A stretch of DNA of 64,000 bases from Terriglobus sp. TAA 43 (lineage in GTDB: Bacteria; Acidobacteriota; Terriglobia; Terriglobales; Acidobacteriaceae): contig NZ_JUGR01000001.1 of assembly GCF_000800015.1 (NCBI RefSeq), positions 1,488,001 through 1,552,000 of the forward strand, read 5' to 3'. A program made the translations under genes and the position numbers. The notes under the pieces are model-generated. The model was not told the origin of the DNA. It was given only the letters and a program-made list of their open reading frames with translations, and did not search any database. This document shows positions 10,275 to 19,619 of the stretch, in pieces. The stretch's first letter is position 1; every line of letters begins with the position of its first letter.

Positions 10275-10880
10275 CTAGAACTCGGCCACCAGATTAGCCT
10301 TCTCAATATCCCGCAGCGGAATGGTAACTGTCTGCGGTGGAGGCTCGGTGCCCTTCTTTTTCTTGCCCTTCTGCTTCACGGCGGAAAGGTCCAGTGTCAC
10401 GGCATCGTCTGCAAAGGTCATGCGTCCGGTCAGCGTCTTCATGCTATTGATTGGCGTGAACAACTTCACCGCGACAAGGAAGCCCTGAAATCGCTGGTAA
10501 TCCGCGGGCTTATACAGCCTGCGCTCAATACCGGGCGACGAAACTTCCAGCACGTACTCCTGTGTGCCGGGGACAAGTTCTTCCACGTCGAGCATGGTGC
10601 CGAAATCCTGCGCAAAAACGGCACAATCCTCATGCGTCACGCCCGACAGCGCTTCTACGGGAACACCGCTGGGCAGACCAAGCGATTCGGCTTCCGGATC
10701 ATTCGCGACCTCAGCAACCTTCGCCTTCAGAGCATCACGACCGGCGGCATCCTTCTCCACAAACACACGGAGAGCACGCGCCTTGCCTGCGCCCGTAAAG
10801 TCGACGTCGACCACTTCAAGCCCGTGGCTTGCCGCAACGCGTTCTGCCGCTGCTCGGATTACATCCATGGAAACTGCCAT
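10275..10880 (-). CDS. rimP: Ribosome maturation factor RimP
   Basis: A 201-residue protein needed for 30S maturation. It has the typical RimP N-terminal domain (AAERVAASHGLEVVDVDF, RVFVEKD) and the signature YVLEVSSPGIERRLYKPADYQRF, followed by the Sm-like C-terminal domain. An insertion rich in Lys (KQKGKKKKGTE) sits near the C-terminus. It is the first gene of rimP-nusA-infB. GGAGGGC lies about 13 nt upstream of the ATG. Family assignment is firm. Confidence 0.95.
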   Translation of the reverse strand: MAVSMDVIRAAAERVAASHGLEVVDVDFTGAGKARALRVFVEKDAAGRDALKAKVAEVANDPEAESLGLPSGVPVEALSGVTHEDCAVFAQDFGTMLDVEELVPGTQEYVLEVSSPGIERRLYKPADYQRFQGFLVAVKLFTPINSMKTLTGRMTFADDAVTLDLSAVKQKGKKKKGTEPPPQTVTIPLRDIEKANLVAEF

Positions 10881-11057
10881 TGCGAAAAGCCCTCCTTTAC
10901 GGCAAAGTGACGCCAGAATCTCGAATAAACCAAAGAAAATGGCGGGCTCTCGCCCACCAGTCGTTTCGCCGAGGGTTGAATAGCCTGGGCGGGACTCTGA
11001 TTTCTTTATAAGGATACAGCACTTCCGTAATCAGTTCAATGGCGCCATCCGGTATGC

Positions 11058-12731
11058 TCAGTGGACTTTGGGGATCGTGGCTTGGCGGTCCCAGGATACG
11101 GTCAAAGCCAAATGCTGCTCCGGTTTCGTTCCGGGGTAGATTGCAGGCCAGTCTGCGGCCAGCTTACGTGTCAGTACATCGTGATACGGAGCGTCTTTGC
11201 GAATGGCAATGCCGTAGATATAGGCACCGGGATAGAAGTCATACTCCTTAAGGAATCGCGGAGCGGTAATGAGTATGCCGCGTTGCCACGTATAGTCGTC
11301 GTGGGGAAGCCAGATAAGATCCGCCTTGCGATCCAGAAACTGATCTGGATGAAATCCCTGGAGAGCGATCTCCGTATCGTTCAGTCCGGCAACATCAATC
11401 ACATTCTTATTCAGGGCCTCGTAACCCAACTGGCCAACCTCACTGGATGCCAGTGTGCCTCCCATAGGCATGGCATTCGCGAGATCCACCATGCCTTCAA
11501 TGGCAACCCAGTAATTCAGTCCCGGCAGAGTTTGCCCATCCGCAGTCGTTACCTGGACCGCCGAATAGCGCAGAACGGGTTCCGCATACCACTCCAACCA
11601 ATCCATAACCTGTCGCGGTGTGACGACGGCCAGAATGAACACGAAGGCCGCACCCACCACTTGTGGTGTGCGGAAGATCGATCGGAACGTCTCGCCTTTG
11701 TGCAATCTCTCATCCGTAAGCAACAGAGCGGGAATCACGCAAAGAGGAAAGTATGGAATGAAGTATCGAACCGAGCCGCCCATAATCTGCGTCACGGTGC
11801 AGAGATAAGACATGATGACAGCGAGTGCGCCGAGCGTAGCGACGACCATGCGGCGATCGCTTCGCCGGCAGAAAATCACTGTGGCAAACAGAAACGGCCA
11901 GAACATCTGCAGGAACTGGAATGCCATGGTCACCGGGTACCAGCGCGACGCATAGCCTTGATAGGCGTGTTGCGATTTCAGGTAGAAGCTGAGTGGCACA
12001 TAGCTTCCGAAGTACAGTTTGCAACCAATCGCTGTGATGATTGCAACACCAGACAAGACACCCAGTGCACGGAACGCTGATATTCGTTGTTCACGATTGC
12101 GCCAGCGAGTAATCAGAATCAGCATCGTTACGATCGGCAGCGCACTCTCCGGTCGTGTGAGATACGCGAGTGCCGCAACAATACCGGTCAACCAACCGCT
12201 TCCTTTCACTCGATGCAGACCGCGTGACTGGGCCACCGCGAGTCCTGCTGTTGCTGCGATAAGAGCCGCGGCCAACATGGTTTCCATCCCGTTCAGACTG
12301 TTGAACTGAAAGATGGAGTTGTCGACCAAGGGCAGTGCGGTGAGGAGGAAGGCGTAGGGTGTGAAGCGGAGGGGGCCACGGGCATTGCGACTGACTGCCA
12401 ATGCGACGGTCAGGAGTGCCACACCTGAGAATAGGTAGGAGAGGGTGTAGAGCAGAGTTCCCGGTTGCACGGGCAGGAAGCTGCCCACAATCACCACGAA
12501 CTGCCACAGTAGGCTGGTCATGCCGTAGGTGTGGACACCGTCCAGGTTCCAGCTCAGGCCCAATCCCTCACGGACTCGGGCTGCGTACCGAAGGAACATC
12601 CACGCGTCGTCAAACCGGAAGGGTTGTGGCGCGAGATGCCACATGACTGCCCAAAGGATGACCACTCCAGCGGTAAGTGCAAGCGCTACAGTACGTAAAC
12701 CGCCAAGTCTCATCTGCCGATGCTGGACCAT
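11058..12731 (-). CDS. GT-C type membrane glycosyltransferase (AftB/mannosyltransferase-like)
   Basis: A polytopic protein of about 557 residues with at least ten hydrophobic segments. After the first membrane helix it has FRFDDAWMFLRYAARVREGL and YGMTSLLW, the loop with the catalytic DD pair and the Y-T-S-LW pattern of polyprenyl-phosphate-sugar GT-C transferases such as arabinofuranosyltransferase AftB. The C-terminal roughly 170 residues are hydrophilic and probably periplasmic. The expected role is transfer of a sugar from a lipid carrier to a cell-surface polymer; donor and acceptor are unknown. The start is uncertain: TTG at 12785, ATG at 12731 (used) and ATG at 12713 all fit, none with a clear Shine-Dalgarno. 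Confidence 0.75.
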   Translation of the reverse strand: MVQHRQMRLGGLRTVALALTAGVVILWAVMWHLAPQPFRFDDAWMFLRYAARVREGLGLSWNLDGVHTYGMTSLLWQFVVIVGSFLPVQPGTLLYTLSYLFSGVALLTVALAVSRNARGPLRFTPYAFLLTALPLVDNSIFQFNSLNGMETMLAAALIAATAGLAVAQSRGLHRVKGSGWLTGIVAALAYLTRPESALPIVTMLILITRWRNREQRISAFRALGVLSGVAIITAIGCKLYFGSYVPLSFYLKSQHAYQGYASRWYPVTMAFQFLQMFWPFLFATVIFCRRSDRRMVVATLGALAVIMSYLCTVTQIMGGSVRYFIPYFPLCVIPALLLTDERLHKGETFRSIFRTPQVVGAAFVFILAVVTPRQVMDWLEWYAEPVLRYSAVQVTTADGQTLPGLNYWVAIEGMVDLANAMPMGGTLASSEVGQLGYEALNKNVIDVAGLNDTEIALQGFHPDQFLDRKADLIWLPHDDYTWQRGILITAPRFLKEYDFYPGAYIYGIAIRKDAPYHDVLTRKLAADWPAIYPGTKPEQHLALTVSWDRQATIPKVH

Positions 12732-12908
12732 CCGTGCCGGAACTCCGTAAAGAGGGGGATCGTTACGTTCTGCACTGAGACGCAAACTGGCTGCTCATGG
12801 TTTGACCTGGCGGTGCTTTCCGGCCAGGGATTGCGCGATACTCGGCTTCAACCGAGAGGGAGTGACAGTTGCGCCGACACGCAATAGGACTACAATCTAT
12901 GGAACTTT

Positions 12909-14426
12909 ATGCTATTGAGCGCGATTCCCGAAGCCCTGACGTTTGACGACGTCCTCCTGGTACCTGCCTTCTCGGATGTGGTGCCGACCCAAGTAAATAC
13001 CTCTACTCGCCTTACCTCCCGTATCACCCTGAACACACCTCTGCTCTCCGCCGCCATGGACACCGTTACCGAGTCGCGGCTGGCGATTGCCATGGCCCAG
13101 GCCGGTGGCATGGGCGTGGTGCACCGCAACCTCTCCATTGAGCAGCAAGCCTCCGAGATCGACAAGGTGAAGCGCAGTGAGAGCGGCATGATCGTCGATC
13201 CCGTGACGATCGAGCCGGAAGCCCCCGTCGCTGCTGCGCTGGAAGTTATGCGCAAGTACAAGATCAGCGGTGTTCCAGTAACCAAGAACAAGAAGCTGGT
13301 TGGCATTCTGACTAACCGCGATCTCCGGTTCGTCTCGCGCACTGACATTCCGGTCAGCGACGTGATGACCAAGGAGAAGCTGATCACTGTTCCTGTAGGA
13401 ACAACGCTGGAAGATGCGGAACACATCCTGCATCAGCATCGCGTGGAGAAACTCCTCGTTGTGAATGACTCCTTCGAACTGAAGGGCTTGATCACCGTTA
13501 AAGACATTCAGAAGAAGTTGAAATATCCGAATGCGTGCAAGGATGAGCAGGGACGGTTGCGGGTGGCGGGGGCCATTGGCGCTACCGGCGACTTCCTGGA
13601 GCGGGCTGCCGCACTGGTGGAGGAGAACGTTGACGCTCTCGCCATCGACTCCGCTCATGGCCACTCCAGCCGGGTGCTGGAAGCGGTGCGTGAGTGTAAG
13701 AAGCGCTTCCCCAATGTGGACCTGCTGGCGGGCAACATTGCCACCTATGACGGCTGCCTTGCCCTGATCGACGCGGGTGCGGATGCCGTGAAGGTGGGCA
13801 TTGGGCCGGGTTCCATCTGCACCACACGCATGGTGACCGGCGCGGGTATGCCGCAGATCACCGCGATCAGCGAGGCCTATCGCGCGGCCAAGGAACGCGG
13901 CATCACCGTGATTGCCGATGGCGGTATCAAGTACTCCGGCGACATCACCAAGGCGATTGCCGCTGGTGCTGGCTGCATCATGATCGGCTCACTCTTCGCT
14001 GGCGTGGACGAGTCGCCGGGCGAGACGATTCTGTACCAGGGCCGCAGCTTCAAGGCGTATCGCGGCATGGGATCGCTTTCGGCCATGGCTCAGGGTTCCG
14101 GCGAACGCTACTTCCAGGGCAAGGACGACCTCAGCGGAGGACCGAAGCCTTCCCTCACCGCCCCAGAACCGACGGCGAATAACCGGCTGAATAAGTTCGT
14201 TCCGGAAGGCATCGAAGGTCGTGTTCCCTACCGTGGACTGCTGGGCGACATGGTGTATCAGCTTGTGGGTGGTCTGCGTTCGGGCATGGGCTATCTGGGT
14301 TGCGGGTCGATTCCGGAACTGCAGGAGAATGCGCGGTTTGTGCGGATTTCCGGCGCTGGATTGCGCGAATCGCATGTTCACGATGTGGTGATTACGCGCG
14401 AAGCACCGAACTACCACGCAGAGTAA
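12909..14426 (+). CDS. guaB: IMP dehydrogenase
   Basis: A 505-residue enzyme that oxidises IMP to XMP with NAD+, the committed step of GMP synthesis. The start [20 protein letters not shown] is typical. The TIM barrel is interrupted by a CBS pair (about 95-210; [16 protein letters not shown] and [17 protein letters not shown]), as usual. The catalytic loop [11 protein letters not shown] carries Cys304. The flap [14 protein letters not shown] and the C-terminal [15 protein letters not shown] and [11 protein letters not shown] are present. It is monocistronic: divergent from the GT-C gene and followed by two terminators. Confidence 0.98.
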   Translation: MLLSAIPEALTFDDVLLVPAFSDVVPTQVNTSTRLTSRITLNTPLLSAAMDTVTESRLAIAMAQAGGMGVVHRNLSIEQQASEIDKVKRSESGMIVDPVTIEPEAPVAAALEVMRKYKISGVPVTKNKKLVGILTNRDLRFVSRTDIPVSDVMTKEKLITVPVGTTLEDAEHILHQHRVEKLLVVNDSFELKGLITVKDIQKKLKYPNACKDEQGRLRVAGAIGATGDFLERAAALVEENVDALAIDSAHGHSSRVLEAVRECKKRFPNVDLLAGNIATYDGCLALIDAGADAVKVGIGPGSICTTRMVTGAGMPQITAISEAYRAAKERGITVIADGGIKYSGDITKAIAAGAGCIMIGSLFAGVDESPGETILYQGRSFKAYRGMGSLSAMAQGSGERYFQGKDDLSGGPKPSLTAPEPTANNRLNKFVPEGIEGRVPYRGLLGDMVYQLVGGLRSGMGYLGCGSIPELQENARFVRISGAGLRESHVHDVVITREAPNYHAE

Positions 14427-14427
14427 T

Positions 14428-14448
14428 GGGAGGGGGTATCCCCCTCCC
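14428..14448 (+). terminator. First hairpin after guaB
   Basis: GGGAGGGGG (14428-14436), loop TAT, CCCCCTCCC (14440-14448): a 9-bp all-G:C-rich stem (one A:T pair) beginning 2 nt after the guaB stop. It is followed by CCCTGTTTTCC, a weak U-tract. Together with the next hairpin it makes a double terminator. Confidence 0.7.
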
Positions 14449-14460
14449 CCCTGTTTTCCT

Positions 14461-14504
14461 AAAATCGTCTTTCTATTGGGGTTAGACGCAAAATCGTCTT
14501 TCTA
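14461..14504. repeat. 15-bp direct repeat between the two guaB terminators
   Basis: AAAATCGTCTTTCTA occurs at 14461-14475 and again, identical, at 14490-14504, with 14 bp between the copies. It lies between the two terminator hairpins downstream of guaB and codes for nothing obvious. A short local duplication is the simplest reading. Confidence 0.8.
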
Positions 14505-14514
14505 AAAGAGTTAA

Positions 14515-14542
14515 GGGTCGCGCTTTGCGCGACCCTTTTCTT
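14515..14542 (+). terminator. Rho-independent terminator downstream of guaB
   Basis: Perfect 9-bp stem GGGTCGCGC (14515-14523), loop TTT, GCGCGACCC (14527-14535), followed by TTTTCTT. This is a classical intrinsic terminator for guaB readthrough. Confidence 0.9.
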
Positions 14543-14723
14543 CCCTGTTTCTATTGTAGTGACTTGGCAGAAATACCATGCCAACTCTATTTCTTTTGGT
14601 TTGTTTGAGTTGAATCGATCAGGGGCTTGACGGGTCTCCTGTGTTCTCAATGTCTTTGCTTGTGCTTCAGTGAAGCGGATCAATTATTCCCAGGAACAAG
14701 AGATGCGTTTCTCAAGACGTGGT

Positions 14724-15272
14724 TCACGTTGAGATCGCTTCCCATCGGCCGAGCGTCATCCGCGTCGAGACCCACCCGAATAAGACCGATGCCATCACAA
14801 TGCTCAATGATTCTTCAAATCCTGGCTTGGCTGCCATCAGCAGAAGTGTTCCGATAACAATCCAAATACGGATGTTCAAAGAAATCTTCAGCAAGGAATT
14901 CCGTAATCCTGCCTTCAGCTCGGATTCCTTTCCTCCCACGTTGTTACAAAGCCTTCGGATCGCGCGTAGACGCCGTCCCGTCAGCGCGCCTAAAACAGCA
15001 AACAAGATAATTTCCAGCACCGCAAATCTCGGCCAAGCGAGCCCCCATGCCTTCAGGCTTTCTGTCAGATATGCTCCCGTGATGTACACAATCGCCAGGG
15101 AACTTATGCTGGTCACGGTGAGCACCGGAACTGGCCCCGCCCACGAGCGAGCTTCGTGCGGGTTCGAGGTTCGCCTGAGTTGAAACAGCATCCACGTTTC
15201 CACCGTCAGCCCCGCAGTGAGGACAAGGACGGCTATTGTGTGAACGAAGAGAACACCCGTATAGATTGTCAT
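14724..15272 (-). CDS. Small integral membrane protein, unrecognised
   Basis: A 182-residue protein with about four to five hydrophobic segments (VLFVHTIAVLVLTAGL, VLTVTSISSLAIVYITGA, FAVLEIILFAVLGAL, IRIWIVIGTLLLMAA). The ATG at 15272 is chosen because AGGG lies 5 nt upstream. The composition is that of a DUF2269-like or similar small membrane family, but no diagnostic motif is visible, so no function is given. It lies 53 bp downstream of the NmrA-like gene on the same strand and may be cotranscribed with it. Confidence 0.7.
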   Translation of the reverse strand: MTIYTGVLFVHTIAVLVLTAGLTVETWMLFQLRRTSNPHEARSWAGPVPVLTVTSISSLAIVYITGAYLTESLKAWGLAWPRFAVLEIILFAVLGALTGRRLRAIRRLCNNVGGKESELKAGLRNSLLKISLNIRIWIVIGTLLLMAAKPGFEESLSIVMASVLFGWVSTRMTLGRWEAIST

Positions 15273-15325
15273 GATTGCCCTCAATCTGAAATGGCTTATA
15301 TGCGCTGTTCAGGGTTGCACTTTGG

Positions 15326-15952
15326 TTAGCTACACAAGCCAACGACCTTGTGACTCGACGCGTGATTCTCAACACACCGGACCATAAAATACGCCACGTC
15401 AGCACGCGCGATCTTGAAGCCGAAGATGGGGAGATGTTCTTCCCTCACGCGATACCGCTCGGTCTGTGGTTTGTCAGTGAGTTGAGGTGGACGCACAAGG
15501 GTCCAGTCGAGTGGACTCGCCATCACAATCCGTTCCATCGCCGCGGCGTCAGCAACGACACTCGGAAAGAACAGACGGCCAAACAAATAGGTGGGCGGGA
15601 TGATCGAATCCTTGAATAGAAAAGCTGTCGACACGATGACCGCGCGCCTAACTGCCGTTCGCAGCATCGCATTCGTCAACGCCGTGCCGAAGCGTTCCAA
15701 CAAGTCGGCATCTTTCTTCGACAAAGGCAGACGAGGTCCGAACGCTGACAGGACTCCATCGTGACCTTCCACTGCCCGGCCAAGTTTCGCAGCATCCATC
15801 ATGTCGCCTTGAATGATCTGGATGCGACCGGCAAGTGCGCTGAGTTGCCCGGGCTTGCGGACAAAAGCCGTTATGGAATGACCGCGTTCCATTGCCTGCC
15901 GAACAATTTCGACTCCGATGCCACCAGTGGCACCAAGAACTACCAGCTTCAT
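15326..15952 (-). CDS. NAD(P)-binding SDR/NmrA-like oxidoreductase
   Basis: A 208-residue atypical short-chain dehydrogenase/NmrA-like protein. The Rossmann motif GATGGIGVEIV (8-18) with R32 nearby (FVRKPGQL) suggests NADPH binding. QGDMMD and VSAFGP-like segments follow, as in flavin-reductase/biliverdin-reductase-like and NmrA proteins. The C-terminal domain is small, as in single-domain members. It could be a reductase or a redox-sensing regulator; the sequence does not decide. It is in a minus-strand run with a YCII-like gene and an AraC-type regulator upstream. Confidence 0.85.
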   Translation of the reverse strand: MKLVVLGATGGIGVEIVRQAMERGHSITAFVRKPGQLSALAGRIQIIQGDMMDAAKLGRAVEGHDGVLSAFGPRLPLSKKDADLLERFGTALTNAMLRTAVRRAVIVSTAFLFKDSIIPPTYLFGRLFFPSVVADAAAMERIVMASPLDWTLVRPPQLTDKPQTERYRVREEHLPIFGFKIARADVAYFMVRCVENHASSHKVVGLCS

Positions 15953-16039
15953 GGATCATTCCTTTCCATCTTGCCGTCTTGTTTTCAGTCGACATTCTGC
16001 GATGAATGAATTGCTTCGCAGGTGAAAGGCCGCATTCGT

Positions 16040-16516
16040 TCATTGCGCTGCCAGTGCCTGCCGAGGCGAAGTCCATTCGCGCAGCTTGACAGCGACACCG
16101 TAGCGCGGGCCAGGATGCGTTCGTGCAATGTTGACGGCCTGATCTCTGTCGTCTGACCCGAAGAAAACAATCGTGACCAGCCCGTGCTCACTACCGGGGC
16201 CAGACACACTTCCTGGTGCTGAGAAGTCAGCTTCCACGTCTCCGAAATTTCGCGGGTCGAGTGTGATTCCCATATCCGTAACTTGGTTGACCCAGGTTGC
16301 GATATCAACTGGACGCTGCTTCAGCTCTTCGGGAGTAAGTGTGCGTGTGGAATAGAAGATCAGAGCGTAGTGCTTCATCGGTTTCTCCTTGGAGCTGGTT
16401 ATCTGAGCACGAGAGGTTTGACAAAGAGTGGCAAAGCAAGCGAGCAATACGAGGGAGTACAGACACGCCGCTTTACACTGGACGGAAATGCGGGTTCCGA
16501 AGAGAGGGCGTCTCAT
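16040..16516 (-). CDS. YCII-like protein, possibly secreted
   Basis: The conserved part starts at MKHYALIFYSTRTLTPEELKQR and resembles the YCII/DGPF ferredoxin-like fold (small enzymes or regulatory subunits). Two starts compete. The long form (16516, 158 residues) adds a convincing signal peptide (LYSLVLLACFATLC then SRAQ), but its GAGG sits only 1 nt from ATG. The short form (16378, 112 residues, cytoplasmic) has AAGGAG 7 nt upstream of its ATG. The long start is given because a good signal peptide by chance is unlikely. It lies just downstream of an AraC-type regulator gene. Function is unknown. Confidence 0.65.
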   Translation of the reverse strand: MRRPLFGTRISVQCKAACLYSLVLLACFATLCQTSRAQITSSKEKPMKHYALIFYSTRTLTPEELKQRPVDIATWVNQVTDMGITLDPRNFGDVEADFSAPGSVSGPGSEHGLVTIVFFGSDDRDQAVNIARTHPGPRYGVAVKLREWTSPRQALAAQ

Positions 16517-16546
16517 TCCTCGAAGGTAGCCAAGGAAGGATAGTCG

Positions 16547-17356
16547 CTAATTGGAAAAAATCGGCAGATTGCGTGAGTGGGCTTCGCGGAAAAACTCCTC
16601 CGGTGATGTACCGGTGAAGAGCCGAAAATCGCGCACCATGTGCGATTGATCGCAGTAGCCAGCCTCAAAGGAAATTTCTGTAAGAGACTTTCCTTTGTCC
16701 CAAAGTCTGCAGACATGCTGCAAACGTGTCAATCGACTGAGCTTCTTCGGGGTTGCGCCCACCGCAACGCGGAAATGCCTTTCCAGTGCGCTTTGGCTCA
16801 TGGCGGCATGACGCGCAATTGCGGCAATGGAAGACCGCCCGTGGGTACTGCGGATCATCTGTGCGGCCGCCTCAATCTGGGGAGAAATGCTCTGATGAAT
16901 GCTTCCGTTCCGTGCGCGAATACGACTGACGAGAAAGCGTTCTACAGCTATGAAGTGCTGCTGTAACTCGCGCGTACTGATAAGTAAGTTCTGGACACGG
17001 TCGATCTCCCGCCGAGGCAGGACGGAATCGAGTGGCGCCGTCCGATCATAGAGAAGATCTGCACGATCATGCAGTATTGCCGGGGCACCAACCTCAGTGA
17101 ATCGAACGATAACCAGCGAGGAGTTCGCCGCGTGCTCGACGAAACGCGTTCGCTGTTGCAGGCCCGAAATAATCGCGTTGGGAAGCGCCTCGTTGCGCAT
17201 CGACGCAGAGCCAGACTGGCGCAAGACAAGAGTGAGCGTGGTCTCCGGCAGCAGAACCTGTACCCGGGGCCTCTCTGAGTGGACACACAAGATTTCGCGC
17301 ACATAGCGGCGAAGCACGCCGCCTGGTTGGTGGACGAAATAGCGCATCTCGCTCAT
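16547..17356 (-). CDS. AraC-family transcriptional regulator
   Basis: About 269 residues. The N-terminal part (MSEMRYFVHQPGGVLRRYVREIL) is the sensor domain common in AraC proteins that begin 'PxxxLxxYV'. The C-terminal AraC DNA-binding domain has both helix-turn-helix units: SSIAAIARHAAMSQSALERHFRVAVG and SLTEISFEAGYCDQSHMVRDFR, then TGTSPEEFFR. The start at 17356 is favoured by AGGA 6 nt upstream; an in-frame ATG at 17413 lacks one. It is 30 bp upstream of the YCII-like gene on the same strand, so it probably regulates itself and the YCII/NmrA-like genes. Confidence 0.88.
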   Translation of the reverse strand: MSEMRYFVHQPGGVLRRYVREILCVHSERPRVQVLLPETTLTLVLRQSGSASMRNEALPNAIISGLQQRTRFVEHAANSSLVIVRFTEVGAPAILHDRADLLYDRTAPLDSVLPRREIDRVQNLLISTRELQQHFIAVERFLVSRIRARNGSIHQSISPQIEAAAQMIRSTHGRSSIAAIARHAAMSQSALERHFRVAVGATPKKLSRLTRLQHVCRLWDKGKSLTEISFEAGYCDQSHMVRDFRLFTGTSPEEFFREAHSRNLPIFSN

Positions 17357-17413
17357 CGCTGTCCTGGATGAGCGTCCTTCAAGTGTCGACTCGTAATTTG
17401 ATCGAACGGCCAT

Positions 17414-17858
17414 CGTAAGATCAGCCGCCGCTTAGGATGTGCGGGAAGGTTCTGCGACGACGAGTTCCCGAAGGATGGCCACGTCCGTTGCGCGCGATGG
17501 CGCATTTGGGGCTTAGCAGCGGTTTGATGACGCGGCTCCGGAGGCACTACGCTCTGTCCGGGTCAGCGACTTCATGAACAGTTCATTTGACAACGCTGCA
17601 GAATCGGGCCGATGATCTCGGCGAACGTGGGACTTTCGCGGATGTAAAAGTGGCACCCTGCCAAGGTTCTTAACAGCGCGGCTCCGTCAACGAAAAGCCA
17701 TACCTCTCACCTCTTTGAAAATGCTGATCCATCAGCGATCGTAGAAGCCCGCTGGTCGCTGGATTTCGCAAATCTCATTGCGAAGAAGAAGCTCATCTTC
17801 GTTGTCATCTACATGCTGGGATCATCGATCGCGATTATCAACCGACAGAGGGATTGAT
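17414..17858. other. Intergenic region with possible gene remnants
   Basis: About 445 bp between divergent AraC and hydrolase genes. On the minus strand, 17572-17706 reads without stops and ends ALLRTLAGCHFYIRESPTF...QRCQMNCS, which looks like the C-terminal helix region of a TetR-type regulator, but it has no start codon and a stop just upstream. On the plus strand an open stretch without a start ends at 17857. Both may be chance or decayed genes. The region must also hold the promoters of both flanking genes; none could be identified with confidence. Confidence 0.3.
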
Positions 17859-18710
17859 ATGACAACGGTGCGGCATTCCACACTCAAGGTCGGTCAGGTG
17901 ACGGTCTTCTATCGAGAAGCCGGTGTACCGGGTAATCCGGTTTTGTTGTTGTTGCATGGCTTCGCAAACTCATCGCACTACTTTCGGCACCTGATGCCGT
18001 TGTTGGCGAACCGCTTTCATCTGATTGCGCCGGACCTGCCCTCGTTTGGATTTACCGAAGTGGAAGGTGACAGTTATCGCTACACCTTCGCGCAGTTGAC
18101 GCAAACCATTCAAGCGTTCGTAGGCGCGATGGGGCTGCGTCGATTTGCGATCTACGTCTTCGATTACGGCGCGCCGATTGGGTTCAATCTTGCAGTGGCA
18201 GATCCGAGCCGCATTAGCGGAATCATTTCGCAGAACGGCAACGCCTACGAAGAGGGGCTGGGCGAAGGACCGTGGGCTCCGTTGCATGCGTATTGGAAGC
18301 AACCGTCTGCGGCCATTCGTGACCAGATCAAAGGACGTATGTCGCTGGATGGTGTTCGCGAGGCGTACTTCCACGGTGTTGCAGATGTCGCCATCATCGA
18401 ACCGGAAGCGTATTGGCTGGATGCTGCTTTGCTCGCGCGACCGGGCATGATGGAGCGGCAAGTGGATCTGAAACTGGATTACAAGGCCAACATCGAACGC
18501 TATCCGCTGTACCAACAGTACTTCCGTACGCATCAGCCACCATTGCTGGCGATATGGGGGAAGAATGACAACTTCTTCATTCCGCCGGGAGCAGAAGCAT
18601 TTAAACGAGACGTGCCCAATGCAGTGGTGAAGTTTGTGGATGCCGGGCACTTTGCACTGGAAACCAATCTTGAGGAGATCGCCTTAGCGATATTGGCAAT
18701 GCCGATGTGA
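17859..18710 (+). CDS. Alpha/beta hydrolase (haloalkane dehalogenase/epoxide hydrolase-like)
   Basis: A 283-residue single-domain alpha/beta hydrolase. The start is ATG 17859 with GAGGG 6 nt upstream. Oxyanion-hole region LLHGFANSSHYF (about 32-43). The nucleophile elbow reads YVFDYGAPIG with Asp102, the nucleophile type of haloalkane dehalogenases and epoxide hydrolases rather than Ser esterases. The catalytic His is H264 in DAGHFALE; WGKNDNFF holds the likely acid region. The cap domain is about 130-215. The substrate is unknown. It is followed 80 bp later by a DJ-1/PfpI-like gene on the same strand. Confidence 0.88.
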   Translation: MTTVRHSTLKVGQVTVFYREAGVPGNPVLLLLHGFANSSHYFRHLMPLLANRFHLIAPDLPSFGFTEVEGDSYRYTFAQLTQTIQAFVGAMGLRRFAIYVFDYGAPIGFNLAVADPSRISGIISQNGNAYEEGLGEGPWAPLHAYWKQPSAAIRDQIKGRMSLDGVREAYFHGVADVAIIEPEAYWLDAALLARPGMMERQVDLKLDYKANIERYPLYQQYFRTHQPPLLAIWGKNDNFFIPPGAEAFKRDVPNAVVKFVDAGHFALETNLEEIALAILAMPM

Positions 18711-18790
18711 TGTTGGCTCTCAATGGAGATGGAGCCTGCAGAATCGTTGGCTATCAATGAAGCAGATCAATTCCTACGAAGGAGAACAAC

Positions 18791-19588
18791 ATGGCAACGA
18801 AGGGAAAAATTCTGGTACTCGTTTCAAGCGGTCACGGCTTGCCGTTGAAAGATGGCAAGGTCTATGCCGGTGCTGGCTATTACCTCAACGAACTGACGGT
18901 GCCCGTTCGTGCGCTGATGAAGGAGGGCTACGAAATCACTTTTGCCAATCCGAAAGGAAACACGCCACAACTGGATGTGCATTCCGCCGTGGCCGATTTC
19001 TTCGGCGGAGACGAGGCCAAGCTTCAGGACTATCTAAAATTTCGCGATAGTCTGACCGGGCTTAAAAATCCAAGTCGCATTTCGGATGTCATTGCGTCGG
19101 GTCTGGAGCAGTATGACGCTGTGTTCGTTCCCGGTGGTCATGGCCCGATGATCGATCTTCTTGATGATCCTGATGCGGGCGTGGTGATGAGGCATTTTCA
19201 TGAGACGGCCAAGCCTACGGCGGTACTGTGCCACGGTCCGATTTCACTCCTGTCGGCGCTTCCAAATTCGAAGGAGTTTGTAGCAGCGCTGGTGGCGGGC
19301 GATAACGATGGGGCGCGGGCAAAGGCACAGGGATGGATCTATGCCGGATACAAGATGACCATCTTCTCAACAGCGGAAGAACAGCAGCGGGAGCCTCTCG
19401 AAATTGGAGGTAAGGTTCAGTTTTACCCGGACTTCGCCCTGCAAACGGCGGGTGGTGATGTGAGTGTGGTCGCTCCATGGAAGAGCTACGTACTTCAGGA
19501 TCGCGAGTTGATCTCAGGCCAGAACCCGTTCTCCGATGAAGCCGTTCTGAACCTGCTTTTGCCGGCACTCAACGCGAAGAAGAAATGA
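18791..19588 (+). CDS. DJ-1/PfpI (class I glutamine amidotransferase-like) protein
   Basis: A 265-residue DJ-1/PfpI superfamily protein of the longer Hsp31-like type. AAGGAG stands about 6 nt before the ATG. The nucleophile elbow is AVLCHGP with Cys147-His148, preceded by the typical FVPGGHGPM (about 112-120) that carries the oxyanion and acidic partner region. Members include glyoxalase III/deglycases, chaperones and hydratases; the sequence does not decide which. It shares strand and spacing with the upstream hydrolase, so a two-gene operon for handling reactive or xenobiotic compounds is possible. Confidence 0.88.
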   Translation: MATKGKILVLVSSGHGLPLKDGKVYAGAGYYLNELTVPVRALMKEGYEITFANPKGNTPQLDVHSAVADFFGGDEAKLQDYLKFRDSLTGLKNPSRISDVIASGLEQYDAVFVPGGHGPMIDLLDDPDAGVVMRHFHETAKPTAVLCHGPISLLSALPNSKEFVAALVAGDNDGARAKAQGWIYAGYKMTIFSTAEEQQREPLEIGGKVQFYPDFALQTAGGDVSVVAPWKSYVLQDRELISGQNPFSDEAVLNLLLPALNAKKK

Positions 19589-19619
19589 ATGGGCAATAGC
19601 CAAACGGCAGCGGGCTAGT

